Shown one piece after another: positions 22,207 to 32,215 of a DNA stretch of 64,000 nt (the first letter of the stretch is position 1; each line of letters opens with the position of its first letter). Under the pieces are notes generated by a model that saw only the letters and a list, made by a program, of their open reading frames with translations, was not told the origin of the DNA and searched no databases. The stretch comes from Orientallactaga sibirica. Its lineage: Eukaryota; Chordata; Mammalia; Rodentia; Dipodidae. The stretch is taken from assembly GCA_036365145.1 (NCBI GenBank), contig JAEOAD010002712.1, positions 3,491,001 through 3,555,000 of the forward strand, read 5' to 3'. The position numbers and the translations under genes are program-made.

Positions 22207-22437
22207 GGGGCTGGAGGGATGGCTTAGTGATTAAGGCACATGCCTGTGAAGCCTAAGGATCCTGGTTCGATTCTCCAGGTCCCACATAAGCCAGATGCAC
22301 AAGGGGGTACATGTGTCTTGAGTTCGTTTGCAGTAGCTAGAGGCCCTGGTGCACCCATTCTTACTCTCCCTCTCTCTCTTTCTCAAATAAATAAATAAAA
22401 TAATAAATAAATGGGTTTCTCCTTAACATTTTTTTTA
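22207..22437 (+). mobile_element. DIP-type SINE (first of three in tandem)
   Basis: GGGCTGGAGGGATGGCTTAG head, conserved body, C/T tract, AAATAAATAAATAAAAT tail. AAGTGAAAAAAG occurs on both sides (before 22207 and at 22437-22450), a target-site duplication derived from the end of the older B1. Confidence 0.92.
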
Positions 22438-22450
22438 AAGTGAAAAAAAG

Positions 22451-22618
22451 GGGGCTGGAGAGATGGCTTAGTGGTTAAGCACTTGCCTGTGAAGCCCAAG
22501 GACCCTGGTTCAAGGCTTGATTCCCCAGGACCCACATAAGCCAGATGCACAAGGTGGCACATGCATCTGGAGTTCGTTTGCAATGGCTGGAGGCCCTGGC
22601 ATGCCCATTCTCTATCTA

Positions 22619-22669
<51 letters not shown>

Positions 22670-22735
22670 GCCTCTTTCTCTCTCTGTCTTACTCTCAAAT
22701 AAATAAATAAACAAAAAATATTTTTTTAAAAAAAA
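22451..22735 (+). mobile_element. DIP-type SINE (second of three) with (TCTA)n expansion
   Basis: Full head and body with ACAAGGTGGCAC. The pyrimidine tract has expanded into a TCTA/TCTG microsatellite at 22613-22671. It ends in AAATAAATAAATAAAC and oligo(A). Confidence 0.93.
22613..22671 (+). repeat. (TCTA/TCTG)n microsatellite
   Basis: About 14 tetramers arising inside the pyrimidine tract of the surrounding SINE; probably length-polymorphic. Confidence 0.95.
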
Positions 22736-22736
22736 G

Positions 22737-23112
22737 GGCTAGGGAGATGGCTCAGCAGTTAAGGCGCTTGTCTGTAAAGCCTAAGGACCCAGGTTCAGTT
22801 CCCCAGTACCCACATAAGCTAGATGCACAAGGTGGTGCATATGTCTGGAGTTTGTTTAGAGAGGCCGGAGGCCCTGGTGTGTGCATTCTCTCTGGTTCTC
22901 TTCCTTTTTTTTTTTTTTTTTTTTTGTTTTGTTGAGATAGGGTCTCACTCTAGTTCAGGCTGACCTGGAATTCGCTATGTTGTCTCAAAGTGGCCTCAAA
23001 CTCATCCTCCTACTTCTGCCTCCCGCGTGCTGGGATTAAAGGCATGTGCCACCATGCCTGGCTCTGGCTCTCTTCTCTTTCTCTCTCTCTGCTTGCAAAT
23101 TGAAAAAAAAAC
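22737..23112 (+). mobile_element. DIP-type SINE (third of three), split by a B1
   Basis: Head GGGCTAGGGAGATGGCTCAG and body run to about 22900. An antisense B1 interrupts the pyrimidine tract, which resumes at 23063 (TCTGGCTCTCTTCTC) and ends in oligo(A). Confidence 0.9.
22905..23062 (-). mobile_element. B1 SINE, antisense, nested in a DIP SINE
   Basis: Begins with a T-run and ends GCCACCATGCCTGGC. CTCTGGTTCTCTTCC and CTCTGGCTCTCTTCT flank it as target-site duplications, so it landed in the host SINE's pyrimidine tract. Confidence 0.93.
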
Positions 23113-23376
23113 AAAACAGTGAAACAAGCAGGTGGAGGAAGAGGAGGAGGAGGTGTCAGCTAAGGTGTTTGCTAGTGTTCATGGTGCTCTACCAACATCA
23201 TAGCACCACAGCACTCTGTGGGCCCCTGACCCCCCTCATGCCTGCAGGGCTGCCTGGGAGCTGTGGCTGGACGTGTCTGCTGCCATCACTAGACAGGACT
23301 TACGGCAAGTTGCTAGCCCTGGAGAAGAGCCACAGTCAAATATCTGAGTGCCATTTCTACTTGAAAACATGTTGCA
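23113..23376. other. Short unique stretch
   Basis: Unique sequence between SINEs; no gene or signal recognised. Confidence 0.45.
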
Positions 23377-23612
23377 GGGCTGGAGAGATGGCTTAGCGGT
23401 TAAGGCGTTTGCCTGCAAAGCCAAAGGATCCCGGTTCTACTCTCCAGGACCCACATAAGCTAGATGCACAAGGGGGAGCATGCATCTGGTGTTGTTTGCA
23501 GTGGCTGGAGGCCCTGGCATGCTCTCTCTCTCTCTTTCTCTCTCTCTCTCTGCCTCTTTCTCTCTCTCAAATAAACAAATAAAATATATTTTTAAATGTT
23601 TAAAATATTTTT
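23377..23612 (+). mobile_element. DIP-type SINE
   Basis: GGGCTGGAGAGATGGCTTAG head, body, long CT tract and AAATAAACAAATAAAAT tail. GAAAACATGTTGCA and AAAACCATGTTACG flank it as diverged duplications. Confidence 0.92.
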
Positions 23613-23681
23613 AAAAACCATGTTACGTGTGTGCCACAGTCACATATAAGCAAGCTTAAGTCCAACCATAGCCATAGCTGG

Positions 23682-24031
23682 TATGGTGGTTTGATTCAGG
23701 TGTCCCCCATAAACTTAAGTGTTCTGAACGCTAGTCTCCTCAGCTGATGGCAATTGGAAATTAAAGCCTCCTGGATGCAATGTATTGTTGGGGGCGGGCT
23801 TATGGGTGTTATAGCCAGTTTCCCGTGCCAGTGTTTGGCACACTCTCCTGTTGCTATTGGCCACCTTATGTTGGCCAGGAGGTGATGTCCACCCTCTGCT
23901 CATGCCATCATTTTCCCCTGCCATCATGGAACTTCCCCCTAGAGCCTACAAGCCAAAATAAACCTCATTTTCCCCCATAAGCTGGTCTTGGTCAGGTGAT
24001 TTCTACCAGCAATGCGAACCTGACTGCGGCA
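23682..24031 (+). mobile_element. MaLR-type solo LTR
   Basis: Starts TATGGTGGTTTGATTCAGG (TG altered to TA), has CCAAAATAAAC as poly(A) signal near 23953 and ends CCTGACTGCGGCA. GCTGG is duplicated at 23677-23681 and 24032-24036. It is closely similar over its length to 41462-41806 and to the complement of 38910-39249. Confidence 0.88.
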
Positions 24032-24466
24032 GCTGGTTTCATTCCCTATGCTGCGTTCCTCCAGATGAAGTCTCATCTTGTCCTAATTTGTAAGGTTACC
24101 TCACCTCGGAGTTCTTACAGCCCACCCCTGTTCCTCTTCCTATTTTATATGAGACAAAACTGAGGGCAAGCAGGACCGAGTGACTTATAGAAGAGCAAAC
24201 TATAAAGTTTGGAATTTGAAAATGATGGTACTCTGAATGAAGCCCCGTGCTAGGAGGAAAGGGAGACAGGGTTTGCAGCGCTGAGGCCTGAGCTGTGCGT
24301 GTCTAGGCCCACCCTCTTTCTGAATGTGTGTGCGTGGACCCGTTCCCAAACCTCTCTGAACACCACTTGTCCTTAAAGTGGGAAGTGACCAGACCCGCAC
24401 TGCAAGGTTGCTGACTGGCTTAGTAATGATACGCATACAGAGATCATAAAGGCTCCACAACTATTA
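24032..24466. other. Unique sequence, no gene seen
   Basis: Unique DNA. A weak MIR-like end (AAACTGAGGGCAAGCAGG) lies near 24160. No gene is seen. Confidence 0.4.
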
Positions 24467-24704
24467 TTGTGTTCATATATTTTTTTATGAGAGAGAAAGC
24501 ACGCACGTGAGAGAGACAGTTGGTGCGCCAGGGCCTCCAGCCAGTGCAATTGAACTCCAGATACATGTGCTATCTTGTGTGCATGTGAGACCTTGCACAC
24601 TTGCATCACCTCGTGCCTCTGACTTATGTGGGATCTAGAGAGTTGGACAGGGGTCCTTAAGCTTCGCAGGCAAGTGCCTTAACAGCTAAACCTTCTCTCC
24701 AGCC
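24467..24704 (-). mobile_element. DIP-type SINE, antisense, long variant
   Basis: Antisense tail, GA tract, body with the extra TGCACACTTGCATCACC-type segment, and head ending TCTCTCCAGCCC. CTCCACAACTATTA is duplicated exactly at 24453-24466 and 24705-24718. Confidence 0.94.
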
Positions 24705-24718
24705 CTCCACAACTATTA

Positions 24719-25800
24719 ATAAGGTGGCAAAGTAGTTGACCACAGTGATACTTAATGATACCTATCATGGGCCAGGCTGAAGCTTGGATCTGGGGAGACT
24801 TACACAACTGGAGTGGCTGGGTGCTAGAACAGGGGATGAAGATGAAAAGATACTCCTGTGATGTTCTTGGTGCCTTGTAGAACATGGAAGAGAGGCCCCA
24901 AGTGCAGGCGGGATGTACAGGGAGTCTGTGGAGGAGAAGTGGGAACACTTGGAAAGATGTCTTCAAACTTGAAAAACAAAGAAAATTGACACAGACAAGG
25001 CGAAAGGAAAAGATGACTAAAGATGAGCAGCAAGGAAAAAAAAAAAACCAAACCAAAAACCAGAGGCAGAAAAAGTCCGACACGGTGACATGGTGGCAGG
25101 GCCTGAAGGGGAGAGAAGAGTGAGGTTCGTGCATGCCAGGAGCAATGGTCTTTGGCCCGAAGTGTTGGGAGCCTATGAACTCAGCCATGCCAATACCTAA
25201 ATTCTCCAGGGAAAAGCAAATTTAGAAAATAATGAACTTTGTTTCAATTTACTCTTTTCTTCTCAAAAGCAATTGCTTCATTGTTTGCTAAAATACTGTT
25301 GCCCTTATTACAGGTCACCAGGGAAGCACGTGGCGACATGGAACTAGGCTCCTTGGTCCTACAGGAAGGAGTGTAAACCTAACTAAACGTCAAGTCGCTC
25401 TCAGTTCACTCGTGCATCAACAAACGATGCAACCGCCCTGCTCTGGGTCCTTTCCCTGGAAGACAGTGCAAGCACGCAGGCTCGACACCCACCCTCGGGG
25501 TGTCAGGAATGCTTTTGGCATGCTGAGTTCAGTGGTTCTCAAAGTCTTGCTTGGAGATGGCGGGTGGGGAGGAGAGTTTCCAAAAACCTCTTCCTTATTT
25601 CAATTGACTCAATGAGTATTTGCCCGGAACCATTCTCGGTTTGGTCCATGTCCTCCTGGGGTCTCATAAGTAGGGACTTTGTGGCTGAGACCAATTTCCA
25701 AGGGAAGACTCAGCCGTCTCAACACAGGGGACAACGTTGAGTGGTGAAGAGCCGGAGGAAACATGGCTTCATCTCTTCAGGCTCTCAAGAGTGAAGTGGG
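24719..25800. other. Unique sequence, no gene seen
   Basis: Unique DNA with an A-rich run near 25040. Near 25605-25650 TCAATGAGTATTTGCCCGG suggests a short ancient L2-like end. The antisense frame at 24679-25188 is composed of low-complexity and unique sequence and has no recognisable domain. Confidence 0.45.
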
Positions 25801-26003
25801 GCCGGGCGTGGTGGCGCACGCCTTTAATCCCAGCACTCGGGAGGCAGAGGTAGGAGGATCGCCATGAATTCAAGGTCACCCTGAGACTACATAGTTAATT
25901 CCAGGTCAGCCTGGGCCAGAGTGAGAGACCCTACCTTGAAAAACCAATAAAATAAAATAAAATAAAATAAAATAAAATAAAATAAAATAAAATAAAATAA
26001 AAG
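25801..26003 (+). mobile_element. B1 SINE with (AAAAT)n tail
   Basis: Consensus-like B1 (GCCGGGCGTGGTGGCGCACG) whose tail has grown into about eleven AAAAT repeats at 25946-26002. GAGTGAAGTGGG and GAGTAAAGTGGG flank it as target-site duplications. Confidence 0.95.
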
Positions 26004-26194
26004 AGTAAAGTGGGAGAAGCATGGAGATGACACAGGGACGGTTCATGCAGCGAAGACAGTGAGTGGTCCTCACCACAGGCACGGTCTGCATTGCACTTAG
26101 GGACCACGGGTGGGAAGGTTTCTCCAGCTGGGGTTGGGTTCGCTCATATTACATCTTCATTGTCTAGCACATCACAGGCCATTAATCATGAGCC

Positions 26195-26485
26195 CTGGGG
26201 CTGGGGAGATAGGGAAGCAGTTGAAAGTGCTTGCTTGTCAGCCTGCCGGCCTGAGTTCAATACCTTAGCACCCACATCAAGCAGATGCAAGGTGGCCCAT
26301 GTGTCTGTAATCTCAAGGTGCCTATGGCAATGAGAGGCAGAGCCAGGAGAATCAGGAAGTTTGCAGGCCAGCTAGACTGGCACACAGGGAAAGGCAAAAA
26401 CAAGGGAGACCCTGTTTCAAGCAAGGTAGCAGAAGAAACCACCTTGAAGTTGTCCCTGGACATGAGCATGCACACCCACACATGC
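26195..26485 (+). mobile_element. B4-type composite SINE
   Basis: A tRNA-like head (GGGGCTGGGGAGATAGGGAA, CCCGGTTC-like box degraded) is followed by GAGGCAGAGCCAGGAGAATC and GACCCTGTTTCAAGC, B1-related, and a CACACCCACACATGCC end. This order is that of rodent B4 elements. It is strongly diverged. Confidence 0.65.
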
Positions 26486-29242
26486 CAGGTGTCAGTCAAG
26501 CGGTCGCAGGAGAACACTATGCCATGGGCTACTCTGGCCAGAAAAGGTCAGTGGAAGCTGGGACACCATCAGGAAGTGGGTCACTTGTGAAATCAGCACA
26601 CACTACCCGCACACCCAGAAGCACATTTTTGGAAACAGTGTAGACAAAAGGAAAGTTCGAGAGAGATCAGGCTGGGACAGGGAAGAAGAGGAGTCATTTG
26701 AAGAGGAAACCTCGCCCTGGAAAGGAAGCAGTAGGAAACTGCCTTGTCCTACACCTTATGCCTTTGACCTTCATCTTGGTCACTCCGGGCCAGCCCTGGC
26801 ACCATAGGCAGTCTACTTTTCTTCTCTCTACCCCAAGAGGAGGAGCCTGGCACTCCAGCCAAGAAGAGGCTGCAGGTATTCAGGGTGCTTTTTGACCTCA
26901 TGGTCTGCCAGCATTGCTGTGTAAGAGTCTGACGGCGAGTGTTCAGAGGCCCAGGAGCTGGCCTGGCAGAGGTGGGGCTAGTGAATCACACCCAGCTCAA
27001 CAATTCCCCACCAGCTTCCAGGGAAAACTGGGCTTCCGCAGTGAGGTCACAGGACTAGACAAGGCCTCGATCAGCCAGCCTCCTCCTCCTCCTCAGCTTT
27101 CTTCCTCCCTGCTCCACCTTGCAGCACCTCTTCCCCCGCCCTCCAGAGGGTCCTCTCTCCCTCCTGCAGCAGGCCTCAAGCCTCACGAAGTCGGTGTATG
27201 CATTGGTGACACCCTAGCCAGAACCACCCATGGGGGCCTTCTTGATCTTTTTGCCGCCACTCAGACCCTGATGCTCCAGGCCCGTTCTTAGTCCTGATGA
27301 ACAAATGACGAGTGATGAATTCCTGATCTGACACAATGCCCGCCCCTTGAGGCTGTCCAGATGGTTTGTCAGTACCACTTAAAGGTGGGAAACAAAGATG
27401 GTATGTTATCCAGTGACCAACAGGGGCAAGGCCACTCTTCCCCTGCCCATCCCCCAACCCCCTCCCCAATGATGCTCCTGTCTCCCTCATCCCTTGCTAT
27501 TCTCAGCTGTTCCTTGTGGTCAGACTAGGGGAGGGCCCAGCACAGGTATGGGGACCACTCGTTCCATTGGCAGGTGCCAGCTCTGGACATGAGCGTTGGC
27601 TCCTCCCTTGGGGATTAGAGCATTCTGCAGTTGATAAGGCCAGAGGTCCTGAGCAGGAGGCCGTACATTGGATTGTTACACGCTTACTATTGTCAGTTAA
27701 TTTATCTGATCTTTTCCAGACCGGCCTCCTCCTGACTTGGCTCCTAGAATAACCTTACCGACCGCTTCTGAAACAGAACATGTGTGCGTGTGTGGGGCGG
27801 GGGGGACTAAGCTGGCCTGGGCATCTCAGTGAGAAAAGTTTATTTGTGGCATTGAGAAGGCACCTACCCACCCGAACCAGCCTCGCCGGTGGCCGCGAGC
27901 GCCCTCTGCTGTCGGGGTGCAGCCAGGGCAAGCGCAGAGACTTGCTCGGCCTGAAGCCTGTGACTCAGCTCCGGCCCAGGGCCAAGGGGAGGTTGGGGCT
28001 CTCCTCCCCACCTCGGCCCATCCACCTGGTGGTTAATGATTGAAGGTCCTCCCAGCAGGTGGTCCTCCGAGGGTGCTGGAGCCTGGGAGGCGCATCTGCT
28101 CCGGCTTGCGCCCTGGGAAGCTGGCCCAGGCGAGACCACAGCCAGATCCCGGTGGCCGGGCAGTGACCTGTCCCCCCTGGCGCCTTCCTTCCCTCGCAGG
28201 TGTGCCTCACCTCCTCACTGTGCTTGGGGTGGCCCCGGCCCTGCAGGACGTGACCTCGTGCTCGCAGAAAGCTGAGGCCCAGCTGGGATTCAAATTCGCC
28301 CCAGACCGGGCTCAGGTCTCCCCTAAATCCACAGACCCCTTCACCCCAATCTACTGATTTCGCAGTGTGGCAGTTGAAGGGTGACAGGGCCCCAAAGTGA
28401 ATAGCTCCTTCTTGGCTAAATGCAGGACTTGTCCTTGGACCTGGGGGTTGTGCTTAGATCATCTCACTTTACTAGACAGAAACACGAAGGGTCTGCCTGC
28501 CTTTTCATCTCTGCCCTTAAGGAGTCCTTCCACTCTCTTCCCAGAAGACCCTAGAGAATGAAGATTTCCGGGAAGATGGCCCTTTTGCAGAAATCCTGAC
28601 CCTACACACCAAGAGCCCATTCAGGGGCTCACATAAATGACCCCAACCTGAGTCTCAGGGTGGGCTTCTCAAACCCACCTTCACCTTGGGGGAGGGAGGA
28701 GAGCATTCGCCAGGAAAGGAATTTGCTCACAAAAACGAGAATTAAAGGTACGCTGAAAGGACCGGAAGTTCTGTAACACCAGCCTCGGTTTCCCTGTGTC
28801 CAGGGCACAGGTGGCATGCAGGGGCCAGCACCCTGGGCGATGGGCTGTGCCTCTGAACTCCTCTCTCCCTGCGCCCGAGGTGGCGCTGGATGGTCCAGCA
28901 GCATCCGGCCTTGTTTGGTGACCCAAGCTGAAAGGCAGGGCAACGCCCCTTCCTTTCCTCACCACAAGATGTCGCCATTGGTCACAATTAGCACACACCG
29001 AGCAACATGGACTCTGGCCTTCGTTTTATTGAATCAAAAACCCCTGGGGTGAAGCCCGATAATGAATTTTTCCACACGCTGTCCTGGGGATTCTCAAGCA
29101 TGTTCACACCTGAGGACTGCTGGCGTGGGGCATTCTGCTCGTCCTGCTGCCCTGAGGTCTCGTCCCTTCTGCTCCGGGCTAAGGCAACCCAGCCTGTTGC
29201 TGGCGGGGAAGTCCCACCCTGCTGGCCTGACTTGAGCAGGAC
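26486..29242. other. Unique GC-rich intergenic sequence, no gene seen
   Basis: About 2.75 kb, GC-rich around 27780-28360, with many overlapping open frames on both strands that have no recognisable domain. CpGs are moderately frequent but not at island density throughout. A CTCF-like core occurs at 27898-27912. A MIR end (GCTGGGATTCAAATTCGCCC) lies near 28278-28300. Confidence 0.5.
27898..27912 (-). promoter_or_regulatory. Candidate CTCF binding core outside a SINE
   Basis: The minus strand reads ACAGCAGAGGGCGCT, matching the CTCF core CCASYAGRKGGCRS at all but the first position. It lies in unique CpG-containing sequence. Occupancy cannot be judged from sequence. Confidence 0.5.
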
Positions 29243-29345
29243 CTAGGATCTCAGAGTTTCTTCATTTCCACATGGGGATACGGTGGCCACCAGACAGGGT
29301 TGTTGTGAGGTCAAAGGGAGACACTGCCTCCTGAACACATATTCA
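29243..29345 (-). mobile_element. MIR SINE fragment
   Basis: GTTTCTTCATTTCCACATGG and GGGTTGTTGTGAGGTCAAAG are the CATCTG-TGGGG and GTTGTTGTGAGG blocks of an antisense MIR. It is old and diverged. Confidence 0.6.
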
Positions 29346-29799
29346 CAGTGGGTAATGAACAGAGGGCTGGTGGCGGCTGCTGCTGGTTTGATCCTGAATC
29401 ACAAGATCTGAAGAGGAGTTGGGAGGCAGCAGGTTCTGAGGGGTCCATCCTCTGTCTTCTCTTGGATATTCTGATTCTCTTTCCACCAAGAATCGTCTCT
29501 CAACGAAGCAGCATCGAGCACAGGAGTTCTCTATGTAAATGACTTTCCTAATCCTCATGAGGTCGGTGACAAGGCAACTGACAGGCACAAGAGATTTGAA
29601 AATATGTGCCTGAAATCATGAAGATACTAGCAATCAGTCAGGTTGGGACTGTGGCAGCCCAGCATGCGTTCCTGCACTCACACCAAGCTGCCTGTCCTCA
29701 AGCCTGGCTGTGAGCCCCTTGCTTGGAGTGGAGTAGAGGGAAGTCACTGGGCTGGGACACAGATGGACTCCAATAGTTCTTCTGGTTGAAAGAAGCTAG
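29346..29799. other. Unique sequence, no gene seen
   Basis: Unique DNA between a MIR and a B4-type SINE. Nothing coding is recognised. Confidence 0.45.
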
Positions 29800-30085
29800 A
29801 CTGTGCTGGGGAAATGGCTCAGTGGATAAAACACTTGTCATGCAAACATGAGGATCTGTGTTCAAATCCCCAGCTCCCACGTAAAGCCAGAGACCACAGC
29901 TCGAGTGCCTGTAAGCCCAGTGTTCCTTCGTTAAGAAGAGAGGAGCAATCCCCTGGGTCTGTAGGGTAGCTGTATAGTGAACAGTGAGAGAAGGGAAGAC
30001 AACATCTCAAGTTGTCCTTTGACTTCCATGCATGTGCCACGGCATGAGCACGTCTGCACACACACATGCACACGGAGAGCAGGCG
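29800..30085 (+). mobile_element. B4-type composite SINE
   Basis: GCTGGGGAAATGGCTCAGTG head with a degraded B box (GTGTTCAAATCCCCAG), then diverged body and a CACGTCTGCACACACACATG end. Same layout as 26195-26485 and 38574-38838. Confidence 0.65.
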
Positions 30086-30310
30086 AAAGAGCTAGACCAC
30101 ATAGAGCCATATTTGATAGTGTGGACTTAGCAATCTTCTTTCACCCACAGTTCCATGAAATGCAAAGCAGCCTCCAGTTCCAAAGCACGTCATCACTCTG
30201 GCAGGCAACGGGGAGGGGCGAGCTGCAGCAGGGGGCTGTGGAGGAAATGAGAAAATGTTTTCTCTGTGGAGAGTATTTCGTGGGTCATATGTCAAACCTA
30301 TCCAACTGTG

Positions 30311-30559
30311 TACTTAATTTAATTAATTAATTAATTAATAATTTATTTTTGGAGACAGAGAGAGACAGAGAATGGGCGTGCCAGCAGCCTCTCAGCTGCT
30401 GTGAATGAACTCCAGATGTGTTCGCCCCCTTGTGGGCAAGTGTGGGCATTGCACACTTGGGTCACTACATCTGGCTAAATGTGGGACCTGGAGAATCCAA
30501 TGGGCATTCTTAGGCTTAGCAGGCATGTGCCTTAACCACTAAGCTATCTCTCCAGCCCC
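30311..30559 (-). mobile_element. DIP-type SINE, antisense, long variant
   Basis: An (AATT)n-like tail is followed by the GA tract, body with CGCCCCCTTGTGGGCAAG, and head ending ATCTCTCCAGCCCC. CAACTGTGTACTT and CAATTGTGTATTT flank it. The complement CCCACAAGGGGGCGA at about 30424-30438 resembles a CTCF core. Confidence 0.92.
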
Positions 30560-31084
30560 AATTGTGTATTTTAAATATGAGCACTTTGTTGTATGTCATT
30601 TATACCCAATAAAGCCTCAAAAATAAATAAATGTGAAGACACTCATTTGTGAAAGACTATCAAGTAAGCAAACCTGCATTCAGTTGTGTCTTGGGGAAAA
30701 AGGAGAGGGAGGAATACAAAAATATTTCAGAAATAATGGCCGCATATATTCCAAATATAGGCAAACAATAAACCACACCTCCGAGTTCTATGAGCTTCGA
30801 GTAGGAAACAAAAGCATAGGCTCACCAAGATCTATTGCAATTTGCCTGAAAAACAAAAATGAGAACCCTTAGAGTAAGGTGAGAAACACTTTATGGAGAG
30901 CCTTGCCTAAGAAAAATATCTGGAACAAATCAAAGACTTGTCACATAAGGTCTGGCTCATACTGTGAAAGTTTCTGCAGATTTTAACACAAAAGCAGGTA
31001 CCTCACATGGATCTGTCTGTGCTCCTCTGGGAATGAATGAAGCTGCAGAAAAATGTAACATGTATAATCATCCCATTTCCTTTC
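30560..31084. other. AT-rich unique sequence, no gene seen
   Basis: AT-rich DNA. The open frame at 30633-30872 has no recognisable domain and is interrupted on both sides. Confidence 0.4.
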
Positions 31085-31210
31085 TTTTCTTTTTTTTTTT
31101 TTTTTTGAGACAGAGTCTCACCATATATCCCAGACTGACCTGAAATTCTTAGTCCTCCTGCCTCAGCCTTCCAAGTTGTGATATTACAGGTGTATACCAC
31201 CACTCCTAGT
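31085..31210 (-). mobile_element. Old B1-like SINE, antisense
   Basis: T-run, GAGACAGAGTCTCACCATAT, CCTCCTGCCTCAGCCTTCCA and ATTACAGGTGTATACCACCA: a diverged antisense 7SL-derived monomer, older than the consensus jerboa B1. Confidence 0.75.
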
Positions 31211-31273
31211 ATAGAATCCTGTTTTTGGCAAAATAAAAATGAATTTTAAAAACCTATAAGGAAAATGCCAACT

Positions 31274-31457
31274 TTTTTTGGGAGAGAATGGGTGCGCCAG
31301 CAGCCTCTCAGCTGCTGTGAATGAACTCCAGACACATGCGCCCCCTAGTGGGCAAGTGTGGCATTGCGCCCTTGTGTCACCTTGCATCTGGCTAAACGTG
31401 AGACCTGGAGAATCGAACAGGTGTTCTTAGGCTTGCTAGGCAGGCACCTTACCCACC
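31274..31457 (-). mobile_element. DIP-type SINE, antisense, long variant
   Basis: Body with the extra segment GTGGGCAAGTGTGGCATTGC and a head that degrades near 31450. CCAACTTTTTTT flanks both ends. The complement CCCACTAGGGGGCGCA at 31337-31352 matches the CTCF core consensus at every position. Confidence 0.9.
31337..31352 (-). promoter_or_regulatory. SINE-borne CTCF consensus core
   Basis: On the minus strand, CCCACTAGGGGGCGCA contains CCACTAGGGGGCGC, which fits CCASYAGRKGGCRS without mismatch. It sits in the variable segment of a DIP SINE. B2 SINEs are known to have spread CTCF sites in mouse and rat; extending this to DIP is inference. Confidence 0.55.
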
Positions 31458-31529
31458 CAACTCCCACCCCAACTTTTTTTTGTTGTTGTTCTCTCCCACC
31501 CCAACTCTTTTAGTCTTGTTGAACTTGTT

Positions 31530-31582
31530 TCCTACCTCTGGTAGGGTGCTGGGATTAAGGCGTGCGCCACCATGCCTGGCAT
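31530..31582 (-). mobile_element. B1 fragment, antisense
   Basis: GGTGCTGGGATTAAGGCGTG and GCCACCATGCCTGGC are the terminal 50 bp of an antisense B1. Confidence 0.75.
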
Positions 31583-31639
31583 CAGGCTGACTTTTAATAT
31601 GTTTATTTGAGCTTCTGTTAAAGAGATTACTGTGTTCTC

Positions 31640-32215
31640 AGTTGGGCATGGTGGGCCTTTAATCCCAGGGCTGCCATAGGCCCATCTGTCCATCCTTGTT
31701 TCTGTGTCTCTGCCTTGTGACATTGGTGCAGCAGCAGGGTTGGGGCTGTAGAGATTGCCCATCTGTCCATCCTTGTTTCTGTGACTGCCTTGTGACATTG
31801 GGCAGCCAGGGTTGGGGCAGATGACCCAGACCCAGGTAACAACGCCGGGCATGGTGGTGAGCTCCTGCGGTCCCACTGCTGGTGAAGCGACGACAGGAGG
31901 ATTCCCGGGACTTGCTGGCTAGCATGTCAAGCCAAATCAATGAGTTCCAAGTTCAATGAGAGACTGTCTCGAAAAGTAAGGTGAGAAAAGCCGGGTGCGC
32001 GGGGGCCACGCCTTTAATCCCAGCACTCGGGAGGCAGAGGTAGGAGGATCGCCTTGAGAATACAGAATGAATTTCAGGTCAGCCTGGGCTAGAGTGAGAC
32101 CCTACCTTGAAAAAAAAAGTAAGGTGGAGAAGTAATAGAGGAAGACGCCTAATGTCCTCTGGTGCCCATATGTACCCCCCACACATATGAACATGCACGC
32201 ACACATACCCAGCAT
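31640..32215 (+). mobile_element. B4-like SINE complex with internal duplication and nested B1
   Basis: A B1 start (GGGCATGGTGGGCCTTTAAT) at about 31643 is followed by an imperfect 77-bp duplication starting at 31681 and 31758. From 31846 there is a B1/ID-related block ending AGACTGTCTCGAAAAGT, and a B4-type CATGCACGCACACATACCC end at about 32190. The consensus B1 at 31989-32117 splits it. The exact history is uncertain. Confidence 0.5.
31989..32117 (+). mobile_element. B1 SINE nested in an older SINE
   Basis: Starts AGCCGGGTGCGC and ends in oligo(A). AAGTAAGGTGAGA precedes and AAGTAAGGTGGAGA follows as target-site duplications. It is slightly shortened in the middle. Confidence 0.92.

Noticed and set aside
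23715..23980. Short frames that recur at 38.8-39.1 and 41.6-41.8 kb
   Set aside because: They are translations of MaLR-type LTR copies.
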